In this document: positions 1 to 7,478 of the stretch, one piece after another
Layout: each line of letters starts with the position of its first letter
How positions within the stretch are numbered: the stretch's first letter is position 1
DNA from: Methylocystis echinoides
GTDB taxonomy: Bacteria; Pseudomonadota; Alphaproteobacteria; Rhizobiales; Beijerinckiaceae
NCBI RefSeq assembly: GCF_027923385.1
Contig: NZ_BSEC01000001.1
Coordinates: 2,058,501-2,122,500 of the forward strand
Direction of reading: 5' to 3'
DNA: 64,000 bases
Made by a program: the position numbers and the translations under genes
Notes under the pieces: model-generated
What the model saw: only the letters and a program-made list of their open reading frames with translations
What the model was told of the DNA's origin: nothing
Database searches by the model: none

Positions 1-2
1 TG

Positions 3-329
3 AAGAAGGCCGCAGTAACCGCGAGAAAGGAAGCCGGCGGTTTCCCGCGTAACGGGGTCCAGCGCAAAAATCCTCGTTTCGGGGCGGTTGTAAAAGCGCT
101 TCTGATAGGAGCCAGGGAGTGCGGCGGAAAGCTAACATTTTCGGGCAAATCTGGAGTCGCCGAGGGGCCGCTCATCGACGCGCTGAAGTTACTCGGGCCG
201 CTCATGCCGACTGTGATTAAGGAAGATATTGATAGTTCCAGCTACCGCTTGAAGCAACTTAATGCATGGAGGGCGGAGGTGAAAGAATACTTCAAGAGCT
301 ACCCTTCAGAAGATACCCAGGAAGCATAA
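3..329 (+). CDS. Hypothetical protein, C-terminal part (5' truncated by window edge)
   Basis: An open frame runs from the window edge to TAA at 327-329 without a stop, giving about 108 residues. The visible part is rich in Lys, Arg and Gly at its N-terminal side and ends in a charged helix-like tail. No motif is recognised. It lies upstream of the phage-like gene train in the same direction and is probably part of the same element. The start is outside the window. Confidence 0.45.
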   Translation, partial: KKAAVTARKEAGGFPRNGVQRKNPRFGAVVKALLIGARECGGKLTFSGKSGVAEGPLIDALKLLGPLMPTVIKEDIDSSSYRLKQLNAWRAEVKEYFKSYPSEDTQEA

Positions 330-414
330 GCTTATCTGCATGTTTATGGGGTATATTTTGGCACCCCACGATGTGATTAATAGATGACCGTCCACTCCAA
401 ACAAAGGACGGCAA

Positions 415-708
415 ATGACCGATATTGCCTCACTTGTCACCGCTGACTCTATCCCGCCTTCGCTGGCGTCGCTTCTTCCCGCCGACACGCTCCTGACCCG
501 CAGAGAACTTGCGGAAGCCAGCTCAAAGGCTGGCCTGCCGGTTGCCGAAGCAAGCCTCGCCTCGATGGCGACGCGGGGAACCGGCCCGACATTCTGCCGC
601 TATGGTCGCGCGGTTCGTTACCGCTGGGGCGACTTTCTGTCCTGGGCGGCGTCGCGCACGACTGTCGGCGCATCCACGTCGGAACATCGCGCCAAGGCTG
701 CTGCGTAA
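415..708 (+). CDS. Helix-turn-helix protein, AlpA/excisionase-like
   Basis: A 97-residue protein. Residues about 25-80 (LLTRRELAEASSKAGLPV ... GRAVRYRWGDFLSWAASR) match the layout of small winged-helix or MerR-like DNA-binding domains found in excisionases and AlpA-type regulators of integrated elements. These have a helix-turn-helix followed by a strand containing the 'RYRWGDFLSW' signature. A Shine-Dalgarno-like AGGACGG lies just upstream of the ATG. It opens the phage-like gene train and would act as a regulator or directionality factor. The family is moderately sure; the specific role is inferred. Confidence 0.65.
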   Translation: MTDIASLVTADSIPPSLASLLPADTLLTRRELAEASSKAGLPVAEASLASMATRGTGPTFCRYGRAVRYRWGDFLSWAASRTTVGASTSEHRAKAAA

Positions 709-710
709 CG

Positions 711-965
711 ATGCAGGCCCCTGAAATGGCAGGGGCCGCAACCCGGCGTTATGCGGGTGGCGACCCCAAAACTGAGCGGCTTGGCGGCGTGCTCAATCCT
801 GAAAATATCACTGGCGCGGCCGATTTTCAAACGATTGGCGACATGGCTGGCGACATTGTCGAGCGCCTCCGCATTGCTCGCCTGCGCCGCCGGTTCGGCT
901 TTGACGCCTCTATGGCGACTATCGTTGCCGATCTAGCCTTCTCGACTACGGGGAGGCGCTATTGA
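711..965 (+). CDS. Hypothetical phage-element protein
   Basis: An 84-residue protein of unknown function. It begins 2 bases after the preceding HTH gene and its stop overlaps the TTG start of the next gene by 4 bases, as expected in a tightly packed operon. The second half (residues about 45-70) is rich in Arg and Leu and likely helical. No known motif is visible. Confidence 0.5.
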   Translation: MQAPEMAGAATRRYAGGDPKTERLGGVLNPENITGAADFQTIGDMAGDIVERLRIARLRRRFGFDASMATIVADLAFSTTGRRY

Positions 966-1207
966 CCACCACAATCGAAACGGCCCGCTCCTCGACTGCT
1001 GGGCGCAAGCCCGACCCGATCCGCGACGGTCTCCTCCGCCAATACCTCGACGAACTTCTCTCACAGTTCGAATCCTTGGCCATCAGCGCCAGGGAGGCAG
1101 TCTGGCGGGAGAATGACACGCTCGCCAGCATCCATATCGATCAGCTTCGCCTCGTCGGCCGCGAGGTCGTTTCGAGCTTCAAAGAACTCCATGGGAGTAA
1201 GAAATGA
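962..1207 (+). CDS. Hypothetical phage-element protein
   Basis: An 81-residue, mostly helical protein. The start codon is TTG at 962, overlapping the stop of the preceding gene. Its own stop overlaps the ATG of the DUF3987 gene (ATGA at 1204-1207), which suggests translational coupling. No recognisable domain. The consistent 4-base overlaps on both sides are the main support that it is real. Confidence 0.55.
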   Translation: MTTTIETARSSTAGRKPDPIRDGLLRQYLDELLSQFESLAISAREAVWRENDTLASIHIDQLRLVGREVVSSFKELHGSKK

Positions 1208-2820
1208 CCGTTCTTCAGAACAAGGTTGCATCGCTGTCGGGGGCTATTCCAGAGTCTGTCAGTCGAGTTGCGGGCGAGGCTGCGGTTGAATGGAGATCGG
1301 AACATGCGGAAAGCGGCGCTTATGAGCATGTGCGGATCGTATGCCCGCCGACCCTCGATGTCTGGCCTGTGCCAAAGCCGATTAAGTCTCACTTGCCCGG
1401 CGTCAAGGCGTTTGATCCTGAGCTTCTGCCCGACAGACTGCGCGACTACGTGATGGATGTTTCGGATCGCCAGCAGGCGCCGCCCGACTTCGCCGCCGTC
1501 GCCGGCCTGTGCGGGATCGCCGCGATTGCCGGTAACGAGGTCCGCATTAAACCCAAGGCCCATGATGATTGGGAAGTCGTCGGCAATCTTTGGGGCGCGA
1601 TCATCGGACGTCCGAGCGCCATGAAGTCACCGGCCATGCGGGCGGCGCTGGCCCCGGTGTTCGCTTTGCAGGAACACGCCCGGTCTGACTGGGAGACGGC
1701 GAAGAAGGAGCGCGAGATTGACGCGGCGATGAACGAGATCGGCGCGAAGGACGCCGCAAAGGAAGCCGCCAAGGCCATGAAGGCCGGGGACAGGGAACGC
1801 GCCCGCAGTCTCATTGCTCAGCACATGGAGGGAGGAGAAGGTGACGCCCCTTGCCCTCGCCTGATCGTTAATGACGCGAGCGTTGAGAAGCTGGGCGAGT
1901 TGCTGAACGAGAACCGCCACGGTCTGCTTCTGGTGCGCGATGAGTTGGCCGGTTTCCTATCCCGCATGGGAGCCGAAGAACACCAGAGCGAGCGCGCCTT
2001 TTATTTGGAATCCTTCAACGGCGATGGCAGCTTTACCTATGACAGGATCGGGAGGGGAACCGTCTGCATTGAGCGCGCCACGGTTTCGATAATCGGCGGC
2101 GTCCAACCCTCCCGTATTGCACCGCTTGTGCGCGGTGCGATGAGCGGCGTGAGCGATGACGGTCTGCTCCAGAGGTTTTCGCTTGCCGTCTGGCCGGATG
2201 ACCTGAAGGACTGGGGATGGATCGACAGAAGCCCGAACACCCGCGCCCGGCTGGCCTATGAGGCGGCGTTTCAGGAGATTCACATATTCGCCCGCAATCT
2301 CGCGGAGCCCGTCGTCATGCGGTTTGACGCCGACGCTCAGGAGATGTTCCGGGACTGGATGGTTGAAATCCAGGCCGAGGCAAGATCGGGGAGGTTGCCC
2401 GGCGCGCTTGAGAGCCACCTGCTGAAGATGCCGAAAGCCGTTGCGGCGCTGTCGCTGCTGTTCGAGATCATCGAAGGCGGGCGCGAGCAGGTCGGGGTCA
2501 TTGCGACCGGGCGGGCGTTGGACTGGGCGGATTATCTTCGCGGACATGCGCTTCGTCTCTATGGCGCCGGCGCGGTCACGGCGGAAAGTGGAGCCCGTCT
2601 TATTGCTGAGCGTCGCGACCAACTGCCCGAGAAGTTCACGGCGCGAGAGGTTCAGGTCAAGGGATGGGCGGGCATGTCAGACCGGGAATCCGTTTCCAGC
2701 GCAATCGACCTGCTGGTTGAGGCCGGCCACCTTCGCGGCGAGCTTCAGACGGTCGGAGCGGTAGGTGGAAGGCCGTCCATAGCCTACAGGTGGAATCCAA
2801 AACTGAACAATGGGGGCTGA
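1204..2820 (+). CDS. DUF3987 (YfjI-type) P-loop protein, putative element replication ATPase/primase-helicase
   Basis: A 538-residue protein. The N-terminal third leads into a P-loop-like motif GRPSAMKS (residues 135-142). Later comes a hydrophobic strand ending in acidic residues (LLLVRDELAGF, about residue 240, Walker-B-like), then the FNGDGSFTYDRIGRGT segment seen in DUF3987 proteins. Family members occur in phages, plasmids and integrated elements, where they sit at the replication position and resemble helicase-primase components. The C-terminal 80 residues look like a winged-helix region. It is the largest gene of the phage-like train and is coupled to the gene before it. Confidence 0.8.
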   Translation: MTVLQNKVASLSGAIPESVSRVAGEAAVEWRSEHAESGAYEHVRIVCPPTLDVWPVPKPIKSHLPGVKAFDPELLPDRLRDYVMDVSDRQQAPPDFAAVAGLCGIAAIAGNEVRIKPKAHDDWEVVGNLWGAIIGRPSAMKSPAMRAALAPVFALQEHARSDWETAKKEREIDAAMNEIGAKDAAKEAAKAMKAGDRERARSLIAQHMEGGEGDAPCPRLIVNDASVEKLGELLNENRHGLLLVRDELAGFLSRMGAEEHQSERAFYLESFNGDGSFTYDRIGRGTVCIERATVSIIGGVQPSRIAPLVRGAMSGVSDDGLLQRFSLAVWPDDLKDWGWIDRSPNTRARLAYEAAFQEIHIFARNLAEPVVMRFDADAQEMFRDWMVEIQAEARSGRLPGALESHLLKMPKAVAALSLLFEIIEGGREQVGVIATGRALDWADYLRGHALRLYGAGAVTAESGARLIAERRDQLPEKFTAREVQVKGWAGMSDRESVSSAIDLLVEAGHLRGELQTVGAVGGRPSIAYRWNPKLNNGG

Positions 2821-2821
2821 C

Positions 2822-3106
2822 ATGGGGCGATGGTTGTTGGCCGCACGAGAGGCCGAAAAAAAATCCGAAACGCTCAAAGGGGGAACCGACAAAACCCACG
2901 AAACCGCTCAACGGGAAGTTCTGTCGGTTTTGTCGGTAGCCTCTACGGGCATTTCCGAAAATTTTTCTCCAAAGAATGCCCCCGCCGGGCCGCCCGTCCA
3001 TCGCTATGACTGTGGCGCCGTCGGGATCATTGCCGATGGCTGGTTCGTCAAGACGCCGGAGAAAGCGCGCTGGTTCTGTGGCCCCTGCTACCGGGGGAGG
3101 GGCTGA
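2822..3106 (+). CDS. Hypothetical phage-element protein
   Basis: A protein of 94 residues starting at the ATG one base after the DUF3987 stop; an in-frame upstream start at 2810 is also possible. The N-terminal half is polar and Lys-rich. The C-terminal part contains a Cys pair spaced widely (YDCGAVG ... WFCGPCYRG), which could bind metal. No family is recognised. It lies between the DUF3987 and RuvC-like genes, with 1-base gaps on both sides, so it is likely co-transcribed. Confidence 0.55.
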   Translation: MGRWLLAAREAEKKSETLKGGTDKTHETAQREVLSVLSVASTGISENFSPKNAPAGPPVHRYDCGAVGIIADGWFVKTPEKARWFCGPCYRGRG

Positions 3107-3107
3107 C

Positions 3108-3770
3108 ATGAGCAACATCATCGGGATCGACATCGGTGCTACGGGCGCGCTGGCGCTGCTGTCGCCGGCGGGTGATCTGCTAGAGGTCGAGGATATGCCA
3201 ATCCTGCGCGATGGCCCGGCTGGCCGGCCCAATCTGAACGCGCCCTTGCTGTCGGCGATCATCTCGAAGTGGGAAGCCGAAAGGGTCATCGTTGAATATG
3301 TCGGCGCAAGGCCTGGCGAGGGCGCTGTGGGGGCTTTTAGCTTCGGCCGCTGTCGTGGTGTTGTCGAAGGCGTCTGCGCCGCCCACGGGCTTCCTGTGGC
3401 CTTCCTGACGCCTCCTGCCTGGAAGCGTGCTGTCGGTATTGCGCCGGGCAAGGACGGGGCGAAGGACGCGGCGCGGTCTGAAGCGATCCGACGCTGGCCG
3501 CAAAAGGCTGATCTCTTCGCCCGCGTGAAAGACGACGGCCGCGCCGAGGCGGCGCTGATCGCAGTGCATCGCATAGGCCGGCGCATCGCGGGCGGGCCGT
3601 GGCGTGTGTCGCGTGTGGCGCTTCTCATGCTCCTCGACGGCGACGCAGCCGCGCTACGCGCCTACAAGTGCGGCGACCGAGCAAGCGACCGTGTAGCGCA
3701 ATATTTTCTGCGCGCCGGCCTTAAAACCCCGCAAAACCCGCAATCGCCGCAGGGGCAGTCTGGCGCTTGA
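3108..3770 (+). CDS. RuvC-like Holliday junction resolvase of phage type
   Basis: A 220-residue protein with an RNase H-fold nuclease pattern. It opens with a strand ending in the first acidic residue (IIGIDIGATGALALL, Asp7). A second acidic residue follows a strand (RVIVEYVGARPGEG), and acidic residues recur near a helix (KDDGRAEAALIAVH), matching the RuvC catalytic layout. The ATG at 3108 was chosen because the fold begins directly after it; the open frame upstream overlaps the previous gene. Phages use such resolvases to debranch DNA before packaging, which fits the small terminase gene that follows. Confidence 0.75.
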   Translation: MSNIIGIDIGATGALALLSPAGDLLEVEDMPILRDGPAGRPNLNAPLLSAIISKWEAERVIVEYVGARPGEGAVGAFSFGRCRGVVEGVCAAHGLPVAFLTPPAWKRAVGIAPGKDGAKDAARSEAIRRWPQKADLFARVKDDGRAEAALIAVHRIGRRIAGGPWRVSRVALLMLLDGDAAALRAYKCGDRASDRVAQYFLRAGLKTPQNPQSPQGQSGA

Positions 3771-3795
3771 GTGAAGGCGCGCGCATGTTCGCAAC

Positions 3796-4008
3796 ATGTT
3801 GGACGAATCCCAAATAGCCATCGCCGTCGCCTGCATCATGGACTCGGTGACTTCAGCACTCGACCCCAGCGGGGCCGCGCTGCGCCGCGCCTGCTCCAGC
3901 CTGCGCGACGGAATATCTGTCGCCGAGCAAATGGACGCCGCAGATACGCCGGCCGCGTCGCTGCTCAAGCAAATCGTTGCCAATATCGAAGAGGTTAACA
4001 AAGCATGA
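3796..4008 (+). CDS. Hypothetical small phage-element protein
   Basis: A 70-residue acidic helical protein of unknown function. Its stop overlaps the ATG of the next gene by 4 bases (4005-4008). A longer frame on the same strand (3771-3998) encodes an Arg-rich sequence without protein character and was judged a shadow. Confidence 0.5.
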   Translation: MLDESQIAIAVACIMDSVTSALDPSGAALRRACSSLRDGISVAEQMDAADTPAASLLKQIVANIEEVNKA

Positions 4009-4424
4009 CTGACAAAAGACTGCTCGCCAACAGGTTCTCGCTGGCCGAGATGCGCCGCCAGCAATTCCTCGCGACGGTGCCGGACCATGTGACCATCGAC
4101 GATGTGCTTGTGCCCGAATTTTGGGTGCATGTGGCGGCGAAGGTTCGGCCCTATGACGAGATTATCGTCGGTCGCGACGATTGCACATGGCGCCTCAGCC
4201 TCGTTGTCGCCGACGTGTGGTCGGGCGGCGTCAAGGTTGTCGAGCTGTCGCGCGTTGAACTGGTTGGCGCGCTTGAGAAATCGACTGAAGAGGCGAACGG
4301 CCTGCGTGTGCAATGGCGCGGGCCGAATGCGCGCTGGAGCGTGATGGACGCCGCCGGGCAAGTCTTGCATAGCGGCTTCGCGAACAAAGACGATGCGCTC
4401 GCCGCCACGATTAACGCGGCCTAA
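4005..4424 (+). CDS. Hypothetical phage-element protein
   Basis: A 139-residue protein. The central part is beta-rich (residues about 35-80) and the C-terminal part (RVQWRGPNARWSVMDAAG ... HSGFANKDDALAA) resembles a small single-domain fold ending in a helix. Similar unnamed proteins precede small terminases in alphaproteobacterial prophages, but the function is unknown. It is coupled to the preceding gene by a 4-base overlap. Confidence 0.55.
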   Translation: MTDKRLLANRFSLAEMRRQQFLATVPDHVTIDDVLVPEFWVHVAAKVRPYDEIIVGRDDCTWRLSLVVADVWSGGVKVVELSRVELVGALEKSTEEANGLRVQWRGPNARWSVMDAAGQVLHSGFANKDDALAATINAA

Positions 4425-4428
4425 GCCG

Positions 4429-4890
4429 ATGGCCGCAGAACGCATGTCCTTCACGGAAGAGATCGCCGAGGAGCTGTGCGAGCGGCTGTCCGAAGGCGAG
4501 AGTATGCGGCAGATTTGCCGTGACGATCATCTGCCCAACCGCAGAACCGTTGAGAGATGGATGGCGGAGCGGCCTGACTTCGCCGCCAGTATCGCGCGCG
4601 CGAGGGAAGGTCAGGCGGATTGCCTGCATGACGACATGGCCGAGATCGAAGGCGAGATTCGTCGGGGTGAACTCGATCCGCAGGCGGCTCGCGTCATTAT
4701 CTGGTCGAAGCAATGGCGGGCCTCAAAACTGGCTCCGAAGAAGTATGGCGATAAGGTCCAGGCTGAAATGACGGGCAAGGACGGCGGGCCAATCGAGACG
4801 CGCGACCTGACACCGCTGGAATTGGCGCGGCGCGTTGCGTTCGTCTTCGCCAAAGGTGAACGGGAAAGGGAGGGGCGCGATAATGGCTGA
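4429..4890 (+). CDS. Phage terminase small subunit-like protein
   Basis: A 153-residue protein. Residues about 8-45 form a helix-turn-helix (EEIAEELCERLSEGESMRQI ... LPNRRTVERWMAERPDF), followed by a helical region with ARAREGQADCLHDDM and a KQWRASKLAPKKYGDKV segment. This order is typical of the small terminase family that recognises phage DNA for packaging. The start at 4429 is preferred over 4393 because the domain begins there and 4393 lies inside the preceding gene. A large terminase would normally follow, and none is present. Confidence 0.75.
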   Translation: MAAERMSFTEEIAEELCERLSEGESMRQICRDDHLPNRRTVERWMAERPDFAASIARAREGQADCLHDDMAEIEGEIRRGELDPQAARVIIWSKQWRASKLAPKKYGDKVQAEMTGKDGGPIETRDLTPLELARRVAFVFAKGEREREGRDNG

Positions 4891-5599
4891 ACCTGTTACC
4901 AGTGCGGTCATGCTGGGCCTTGGCGTGGCGGGCTCGGCGGTAAGCGCCGGTTCAACTCTCATGGGCGGCAATGCGCAGGCGGACGCGTTGAGCACGCAAG
5001 CCGATGTGCTCGACATGACGCGCTTTAATCGGCTCCTCGCCGGCAAGTATAAAGCGCAGGAACTGAACCAGGCGGCGGATACGACGCTTGCCGCGTCTCA
5101 GCGGGAGGCGATGGACTTCTCCCGTAACAAGGACCTGCTCCTGTCGAAGGCGCGCGCTGCCGCCGGTAGCGGCGCAAGCGACACGTCCGTCATCAACACC
5201 ATGGCCGGCATTGAACAACAGGGCGAGTTTCAGAAGGCTATTGCGCTGTTCGGCGGTCTCGACCGATCGGCGGGCCTGAAATGGGAAGCGGAGAACGCTC
5301 TTGCCGAGGCACAGAACAACGACCTGGCGACGACATACCAAGCCAACATGATGCGATACAACGCCAAGTTGGGTCGGCGCACGGCGGCCATGAATGCGGC
5401 CGGCACGCTGCTGTCGGGCGCGGGGTCGGCGTTCGGCAAGTATGGTGGCGAGGTGTTCGGGATACCCAAGAGCGCCGTCGAAGCTTCGGAGGCTCGGCTT
5501 AAGGCTGCGCAGGTATATGGTGACGCGGCTTACAAAGAGCTTTTGCGGCGCAACGATCAGTTGGAACGCTGGAATGAACGCCCAATCCGCTGGGGGTGA
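4883..5599 (+). CDS. Putative phage virion protein, internal/core-like
   Basis: A 238-residue protein starting at ATG 4883 and overlapping the small terminase by 8 bases. It opens with a Gly/Ala-rich hydrophobic segment (MLGLGVAGSAVSAGSTLMGG), then long Ala/Gln-rich helices with ADALSTQADVLDMTRFNRLL. This composition and length resemble podovirus internal virion proteins (gp14-like). The assignment is by overall look only. If right, it normally sits far downstream of the terminase, so its position here suggests a deletion between the two genes. Confidence 0.45.
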   Translation: MAEPVTSAVMLGLGVAGSAVSAGSTLMGGNAQADALSTQADVLDMTRFNRLLAGKYKAQELNQAADTTLAASQREAMDFSRNKDLLLSKARAAAGSGASDTSVINTMAGIEQQGEFQKAIALFGGLDRSAGLKWEAENALAEAQNNDLATTYQANMMRYNAKLGRRTAAMNAAGTLLSGAGSAFGKYGGEVFGIPKSAVEASEARLKAAQVYGDAAYKELLRRNDQLERWNERPIRWG

Positions 5600-5600
5600 G

Positions 5601-5846
5601 ATGGCAACCGATCCATTCGAGAGTGACGCCGCCCGCGAAGCCTACCGGGAAGCGATCGAATCCTCCTTCGAAGCAAGCCGCGCCTTAACCGACTTCCTCC
5701 ACCTTGCCTTGAAGGGTGAGCCTGTGACGCCGGCTGCGGCCATAAAGGCTGCGGCCGAAGCTGTGAAGGACGCTGAAGCTGCGTGGTCTTTGTTTGCGCG
5801 GGTGTCTGAGCCTGAGCAGAAGGCGGAGCGGCCGACATTTAATTAG
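5601..5846 (+). CDS. Hypothetical acidic phage-element protein
   Basis: An 81-residue acidic, Ala/Glu-rich helical protein. It starts at ATG 5601, one base after the preceding gene ends. It is the last gene of the phage-like train; about 150 bases without a gene follow. Function unknown. Confidence 0.5.
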   Translation: MATDPFESDAAREAYREAIESSFEASRALTDFLHLALKGEPVTPAAAIKAAAEAVKDAEAAWSLFARVSEPEQKAERPTFN

Positions 5847-5994
5847 CGGCGTTTTAGGCTGTTCCTTTGCCTGATAATTTGCTCAGAATAGAATAGAAGC
5901 AATTGCAATAACTTGGCCGGTAGCAATTAGGATTGCTCGACTCCCTATATCAGGCTGGCTAGGCTCTTCCTGCTACCTTGGGGGGGTTGATATT

Positions 5995-6399
5995 GTGACC
6001 AATAACTTTGTCTCACGAGCTTTGTCGATTGCATGGGTAGTCCTGTTTTTATCAGGATGCAGCGTATACATGGCGGCAAAGCAGCCAGACGCGAAGAATC
6101 TCGATCTTCTACGGGTTGGTACACCGAGACCTATGATCTTGGCCGAGTTCGGCTTGCCGGTCGTCGCCGAGACTCGAAACGGGCATAAGTACGAGATTTT
6201 CAAATTTGTTGATGGTTATAGTGCTGGCGCGAAGGCCGGCAGGGCGGTCTTCCATGGCGCAGCCGACGTGTTGACGCTAGGCCTTTGGGAGGTGGTCGGG
6301 ACGCCAACAGAGGGCGTGTTCTCAGGCGACGAGATGGCCTTCCAACTCAGATACGACAAAGACGACCGCGTTGACGAAGTAGTTGCTCTGAAGCATTGA
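5995..6399 (+). CDS. Putative lipoprotein, SmpA/OmlA-like
   Basis: A 134-residue protein with a GTG start. The N-terminus is a lipoprotein signal: a hydrophobic segment (AWVVLFLSG) followed by a lipobox ending in Cys (LSGC, Cys20). The mature part contains LLRVGTPRPMILAEFGLPV and a Lys/Tyr-rich strand, resembling the SmpA/OmlA-type fold of small outer-membrane lipoproteins, though this is by eye. It stands alone after the phage gene train and looks like cargo. A moderately AT-rich upstream region fits a separate promoter. Confidence 0.65.
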   Translation: MTNNFVSRALSIAWVVLFLSGCSVYMAAKQPDAKNLDLLRVGTPRPMILAEFGLPVVAETRNGHKYEIFKFVDGYSAGAKAGRAVFHGAADVLTLGLWEVVGTPTEGVFSGDEMAFQLRYDKDDRVDEVVALKH

Positions 6400-6440
6400 A
6401 GTGAGCGCCTGCCGCCATCGCCACGGCGCGTACAAAAGGG

Positions 6441-6493
6441 GCCCGCCGGCGAGGGCGGGCTAAAGAGAATAAGAGCCCGGCGCTTACACCGGG
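6441..6493. terminator. Two tandem GC-rich hairpins between convergent genes
   Basis: A 7-bp stem (GCCCGCC at 6441-6447 with GGCGGGC at 6454-6460) is followed by a second stem (GCCCGG at 6475 with CCGGG at 6489). They lie between the + strand lipoprotein gene and the - strand gene ending at 6514. Neither has a clear T-run, so terminator function is inferred from position. Confidence 0.4.
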
Positions 6494-6513
6494 TCCTAGC
6501 ATTCGGCGACATT

Positions 6514-6762
6514 TTACCTCGGAGGCGACGAGTTGCACGCGAGTGGGTGGTTATCATCGCCGCCCATAGGAGAGTAGAGGCATCCGCAATAGGATATCCC
6601 CTCGCAGCACTGGGCTTTTGTCTTGCCGTTGCAGACTCTCTTGTGCCCTTTCCCTGGCGTTGCCAGCGCACCTCTCTGGAATGCAGATGCCGGGGTCATC
6701 GACGCTGCAATGGCTACGCTCACCGTAATGGCGAGCACTTTCAAACACACTGACTTAGGCAT
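6514..6762 (-). CDS. Small exported Cys-rich protein
   Basis: An 82-residue protein with a Sec signal peptide (Lys-containing start, hydrophobic core VLAITVSVAIAA, cleavage near ASA). The mature region of about 50 residues has six Cys, including CC and CGC (AQCCEGISYCGCLYS). The ATG at 6762 is chosen because a strong AGGAGG lies 5 bases upstream; the longer frame to 6792 lacks this. No family is recognised. The next gene upstream on the same strand is also a small exported Cys-containing protein. Confidence 0.6.
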   Translation of the reverse strand: MPKSVCLKVLAITVSVAIAASMTPASAFQRGALATPGKGHKRVCNGKTKAQCCEGISYCGCLYSPMGGDDNHPLACNSSPPR

Positions 6763-6842
6763 TTTGCCCTCCTTTGCCGCTTTAAGCGACATGGTGGTTA
6801 TCGCCTATTTTCCGCTTGCTGGAGATGCTGTGGCGCACGTAG

Positions 6843-7133
6843 CTAATAGCAGCGGTCAACGAGTTGAACCGTAGTCGGCCTTCCAGGGTAGTGGCAAACA
6901 AGTCTCTTCTGGAAGCCGGAATATGGATAGCAGCGGCAAAAAGCGGCTCTACCTGCGATAGAGCCTTGGCTCCTGCCCGGCGAGTACTTCTGGAACGGAT
7001 CGTATTGCACCGGCAGCGTAAGGGGTTCCTCGGTTTGGAAATGCGGGGAGAAGAACGCTTCGGCGCTATTGATGAAAACCAGAAAGCCCAAGGTTGAATG
7101 CGCTATTATCGCAGTCGCAACGAGAGGCTTCAT
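6843..7133 (-). CDS. Small exported Cys-containing protein
   Basis: A 96-residue protein with a signal peptide (MKPLVATAIIAHSTLG ... SAEA, cleavage after about residue 26). The mature part carries four Cys in its last 35 residues (FCRCYPYSG ... LVCHYPG ... DRCY). A GGAGGG ribosome binding site 4 bases upstream fixes the ATG at 7133 rather than the GTG at 7145. It lies upstream of, and in the same direction as, the Cys-rich gene at 6514-6762, with an 80-base gap. Function unknown. Confidence 0.6.
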   Translation of the reverse strand: MKPLVATAIIAHSTLGFLVFINSAEAFFSPHFQTEEPLTLPVQYDPFQKYSPGRSQGSIAGRAAFCRCYPYSGFQKRLVCHYPGRPTTVQLVDRCY

Positions 7134-7222
7134 ATTGCCCTCCACGTTTTGGCATCCGCTGCCCAGCGAGATAGGCCTATTTCTTGTTCTTGCAAGCTGG
7201 GTTTCCGGGCGACAGGATTTCG

Positions 7223-7399
7223 CTAGCGTCGGGAGGCGTCGTCATTCTCCGTGACGCCCGACGCGAGTTCCTGACCATGCAGCGGCACGGTTGGGGCTTG
7301 CGTCCAGACATCATGCATTCGGCGCAAGTTTCTCTCTACGTAAGAGTACGCATCGGAGAAATACCTATCATCTAATTGCAACACATAAGGATTTTCCAT
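7223..7399 (-). CDS. Possible small protein of 58 residues
   Basis: A short frame starting at ATG 7399 with a GGGGA just upstream. The translation (MENPYVLQLDDRYFSDAYSY ...) has normal protein composition rather than the Arg/Pro bias of shadow frames. It has no signal peptide and no known motif. It is oriented away from the porin gene and towards the two small exported-protein genes. Support is weak. Confidence 0.35.
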   Translation of the reverse strand: MENPYVLQLDDRYFSDAYSYVERNLRRMHDVWTQAPTVPLHGQELASGVTENDDASRR

Positions 7400-7478
7400 T
7401 TCCCCGCAGCCTGCCGAGTTTGACTGTTTATCATCGCTCGTAAGACATAAGACCGCGCCCTTGTTCTCTACCTGGATT

